Assembly (NCBI GenBank): GCA_001824745.1
Contig: MHSZ01000032.1
Location: forward strand, 76,757-83,144
Direction: 5' to 3'
DNA: 6,388 nucleotides
Source: Candidatus Terrybacteria bacterium RIFCSPLOWO2_01_FULL_58_14
GTDB taxonomy: Bacteria; Patescibacteriota; Minisyncoccia; Terrybacterales; 2-01-FULL-58-14
The notes under the pieces were generated by a model, which was given only the letters and a program-made list of their open reading frames with translations, had not been told where the DNA came from and searched no databases. This document shows, in pieces, positions 4,534 through 6,388 of the stretch. Each line of letters opens with the position of its first letter. Position 1 is the stretch's first letter. A program made the position numbers and the translations under genes.

Positions 4534-6388
4534 TCACGGAGCGAGGAGGACTTCTTTGCGCTCGTCGAGCGACGGGAGCGCGTTCACGAACACTTTATTG
4601 TCAGAAATCGAGTAGAGGTTATCGCCGATGCGAATGTTCCGCTTCACGAAAAGCGACGGCTCGCTATACGAGAAGCTTGGGTGCTCGCGCGCCGATCCCG
4701 CGAGGTGCGTGATCCGTCCGAGGAGCCGGAAGCCGCGTTCGAGCGTAAGCTCGTAGACGTACGAACCCTGGAAGGTCGCCGGCGCGTACTCGAAATCCCT
4801 TCGCTCGGGCTGTCCTTTCTGTTCCGGCGTGAATTCTGCGAGGAGAACCGGAAGAGCAAGGAGGTGTCGTTGCGGGTCAAAGAGGAAGGCCTTGTGATTC
4901 GAGAGCGCGTCCGAATCGGTTCCGCGGTCGCCGAGGTCAACCTTAAAGAGCTCCTTCGGATCTTGCGGATCCGTTACGTCGAAGAGCGCGATCTTCATGC
5001 CCTGGTACCACGCGAAGGTTCCCGATTCGTCAGCGACCGCGTTCTTCCCGATGCCGATGATGTGCGTCTCATCGTACGGATGGAGGTAGTCGGAGTAGCC
5101 AGGGACCTTCAGCGCCCCGAGCGTCTTGGGCTCCCGCGGATTTCGAAGATCGATGACGAAGAAGGGATCGATTTTTTTGAACGTCACGAGGTAGGCGCGC
5201 GACCCGAGGAACCGCGCCGAATAGATCGTTTCGCCGAGACCGAGGTCCTCGATCTGGCCGAGCCGATCGAGATTCTCGCCGAGAACGTACACGCCGTTCG
5301 TCGGCGGACGCTCATCGAAGGAGTTTCCAATCGTCGTCGCGATGCGGAACGTTTTCTCGAACTCGTCCATCGAAAACTGGTTGAGCACCGTTCCCGGAAC
5401 ACGCCCCTGCGCGACGTGCTCAACCTTCACCCCGGCGAGAGTGAACTTGTCCACGATTGTTTCCTGCCGTTCAAAAATAGGGAAGCCGACAATCGAGAGG
5501 TTCTGGGGGCGGCTGTATTCAAAATGCGCCGAGGCGACGTAGAGATTCTCTGCTGAGGCGTAAACGTTCTCGCCCGTTCCGGCGATGACGCGGCGCGTGA
5601 CAGGTGCTGCGGGGTCGTCGATCGGAATCGCGGCGATAGTGAGGAATCTCACCTCGGTCACAGGGTCGGGATTCGCGACCTCGCTACAGGGAACGACGGG
5701 TTGGAACGCGGGGGTCGCCTGCGTCCCAAGCGTATCGCGGTAGCGCGGGAGGATTGTCTCGACCGAAGACGCCGCCCGTGTTCCTCCGGAGCCATCCTCG
5801 GGGTCGTAGAGAAAAGCATCCGGGGATTCAGCAAGGACGAAATAGACGTACCGGTCGATCATCCGCGAGGTGCGGTATACTCCCTCAAACTCGATCGTCC
5901 GGAGATACTTCGGCGCACGGGGGTTTTCGAGCGAGTAGAGTTCGGCGAAACTCACTAAGTCCCTCGGTTTATCGTCGCCGAAACGGGAACGCTGCTCGGG
6001 TTCGCCGACACGCGGCTGGTGCGATACGAAGCGGGTTCCGAAGACCATGATGGTCTTTTCGCGGAGAAAGAACTCCTGCGGGTAGGTGTCGGACGAGAAC
6101 GTGATCGTCGAAAGGCGCTGCGCGCGATCGGGTGGCGTCGCCTGGAGGACATGAAGTGCGCGCTGGGCCGTGAGGATGTAGAGGAAAGTCCCGTCCGTCT
6201 TCACGATGTCCGCCTCATCGACACCCTCGACTTGGGTATTCGTCCGCGTGTAGTCGAGCGCTCCGGTGTCGCCGCCGCCTCCGCCTATGCCGTCGGCACG
6301 CATAAAAACGCCGGGGAGCTCCGTCGCCTCCGCGAGTGCTTCGCGGTGGTCCTTGAATGCATCAGCGATCGCTTGGCAGGATGCGAAC
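4534..6388 (-). CDS. Beta-propeller domain protein, COG4880 family (N-terminus outside window)
   Basis: This is a large extracytoplasmic-type protein of the Beta_propel family (COG4880: secreted proteins with a propeller distantly related to WD40). Their molecular function is not established. The frame is open to the right edge: 28 codons precede the first ATG (6303) and continue homology with FASCQAIADAF, so 6303 is not the start; the signal peptide or lipobox would lie beyond 6388. Visible are 617 residues. Landmarks (window numbering): TNTQVEGVDEADIVKTDG at 49-66, the family signature; VPCSEV at 232-237; LNQFSMDEFEKTFRIATT at 335-352; NGVYVLGENLDRLG near 365-377; SRAYLVTF and DPFFVIDLRNP near 396-417; VPGYSDYLHPYDETHIIGIG at 428-447; MKIALFDVTDPQDPKELFK near 464-482; and DRGTDSDALSNHKAFLF near 487-503. 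These hydrophobic strand / ‘DxxDPxxPK’ alternations fit propeller blades. Only two cysteines are visible (C4 and C234). It ends at TGA 4536-4534 with no C-terminal membrane segment, and is convergent with the Q-salvage family gene. Confidence 0.88.
   Translation of the reverse strand, partial: FASCQAIADAFKDHREALAEATELPGVFMRADGIGGGGGDTGALDYTRTNTQVEGVDEADIVKTDGTFLYILTAQRALHVLQATPPDRAQRLSTITFSSDTYPQEFFLREKTIMVFGTRFVSHQPRVGEPEQRSRFGDDKPRDLVSFAELYSLENPRAPKYLRTIEFEGVYRTSRMIDRYVYFVLAESPDAFLYDPEDGSGGTRAASSVETILPRYRDTLGTQATPAFQPVVPCSEVANPDPVTEVRFLTIAAIPIDDPAAPVTRRVIAGTGENVYASAENLYVASAHFEYSRPQNLSIVGFPIFERQETIVDKFTLAGVKVEHVAQGRVPGTVLNQFSMDEFEKTFRIATTIGNSFDERPPTNGVYVLGENLDRLGQIEDLGLGETIYSARFLGSRAYLVTFKKIDPFFVIDLRNPREPKTLGALKVPGYSDYLHPYDETHIIGIGKNAVADESGTFAWYQGMKIALFDVTDPQDPKELFKVDLGDRGTDSDALSNHKAFLFDPQRHLLALPVLLAEFTPEQKGQPERRDFEYAPATFQGSYVYELTLERGFRLLGRITHLAGSAREHPSFSYSEPSLFVKRNIRIGDNLYSISDNKVFVNALPSLDERKEVLLAP

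Noticed and set aside
4681..5556. Long plus-strand open frame (291 codons) antisense to the beta-propeller gene
   Set aside because: It is a GC-driven shadow of the minus-strand gene, whose family signatures are unmistakable. The antisense translation is charge-rich with no recognisable domain and no convincing SD.

Overview
The window is bacterial, visibly GC-rich and almost fully coding. It carries five genes: the ends of two genes cut by the window edges and three complete genes between them. TGA, TAA and TGA end the complete frames, so the standard code fits. The gene content (tandem parA-parB, a compact long-type Rel, a queuosine-salvage family protein and a secreted-type beta-propeller protein) does not fix the lineage. 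The shortened Rel C-terminal half, the tight packing and the weak translation signal of parB would suit a candidate-phyla bacterium such as a GC-rich Patescibacterium, but that is a low-confidence inference.

Layout. Positions 1-733 (+) hold parA/soj, entering the window inside its Walker A loop. It is followed on the same strand, after 22 bases, by parB/spo0J (756-1649). These two form the chromosome or replicon partition module: the ATPase ParA acts on ParB bound at parS. The parB stop lies only 17 bases from the convergent stop of a rel gene (1667-3373, minus strand). That gene encodes a 568-residue (p)ppGpp synthetase/hydrolase with both catalytic domains, TGS and ACT, but without most of the helical domain and the whole zinc-finger/conserved-cysteine segment.

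A 63-base gap separates rel from a divergently transcribed gene (3437-4393, +) of the Q_salvage/DUF2419 family (QNG1-like queuosine 5'-phosphate glycosidase). Its near-consensus sigma70-type promoter (TTGACA, 16 bases, TACAAT) overlaps the rel start codon. It ends in a good intrinsic terminator (4419-4452), followed by a second strong GC hairpin (4478-4502). From 4534 to the right edge, on the minus strand, runs a large gene of the COG4880/Beta_propel family (617 residues visible, N-terminus outside the window).

The window does not look like a mobile or defence island: no repeats, CRISPR, integrase, IS or tRNA were seen. The items most worth a second look are the pairing of an alarmone enzyme with a queuine-salvage homologue over an overlapping promoter/start region, the non-consensus residues in that salvage protein, and the domain loss in Rel. 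I found no convincing new multi-gene system here.
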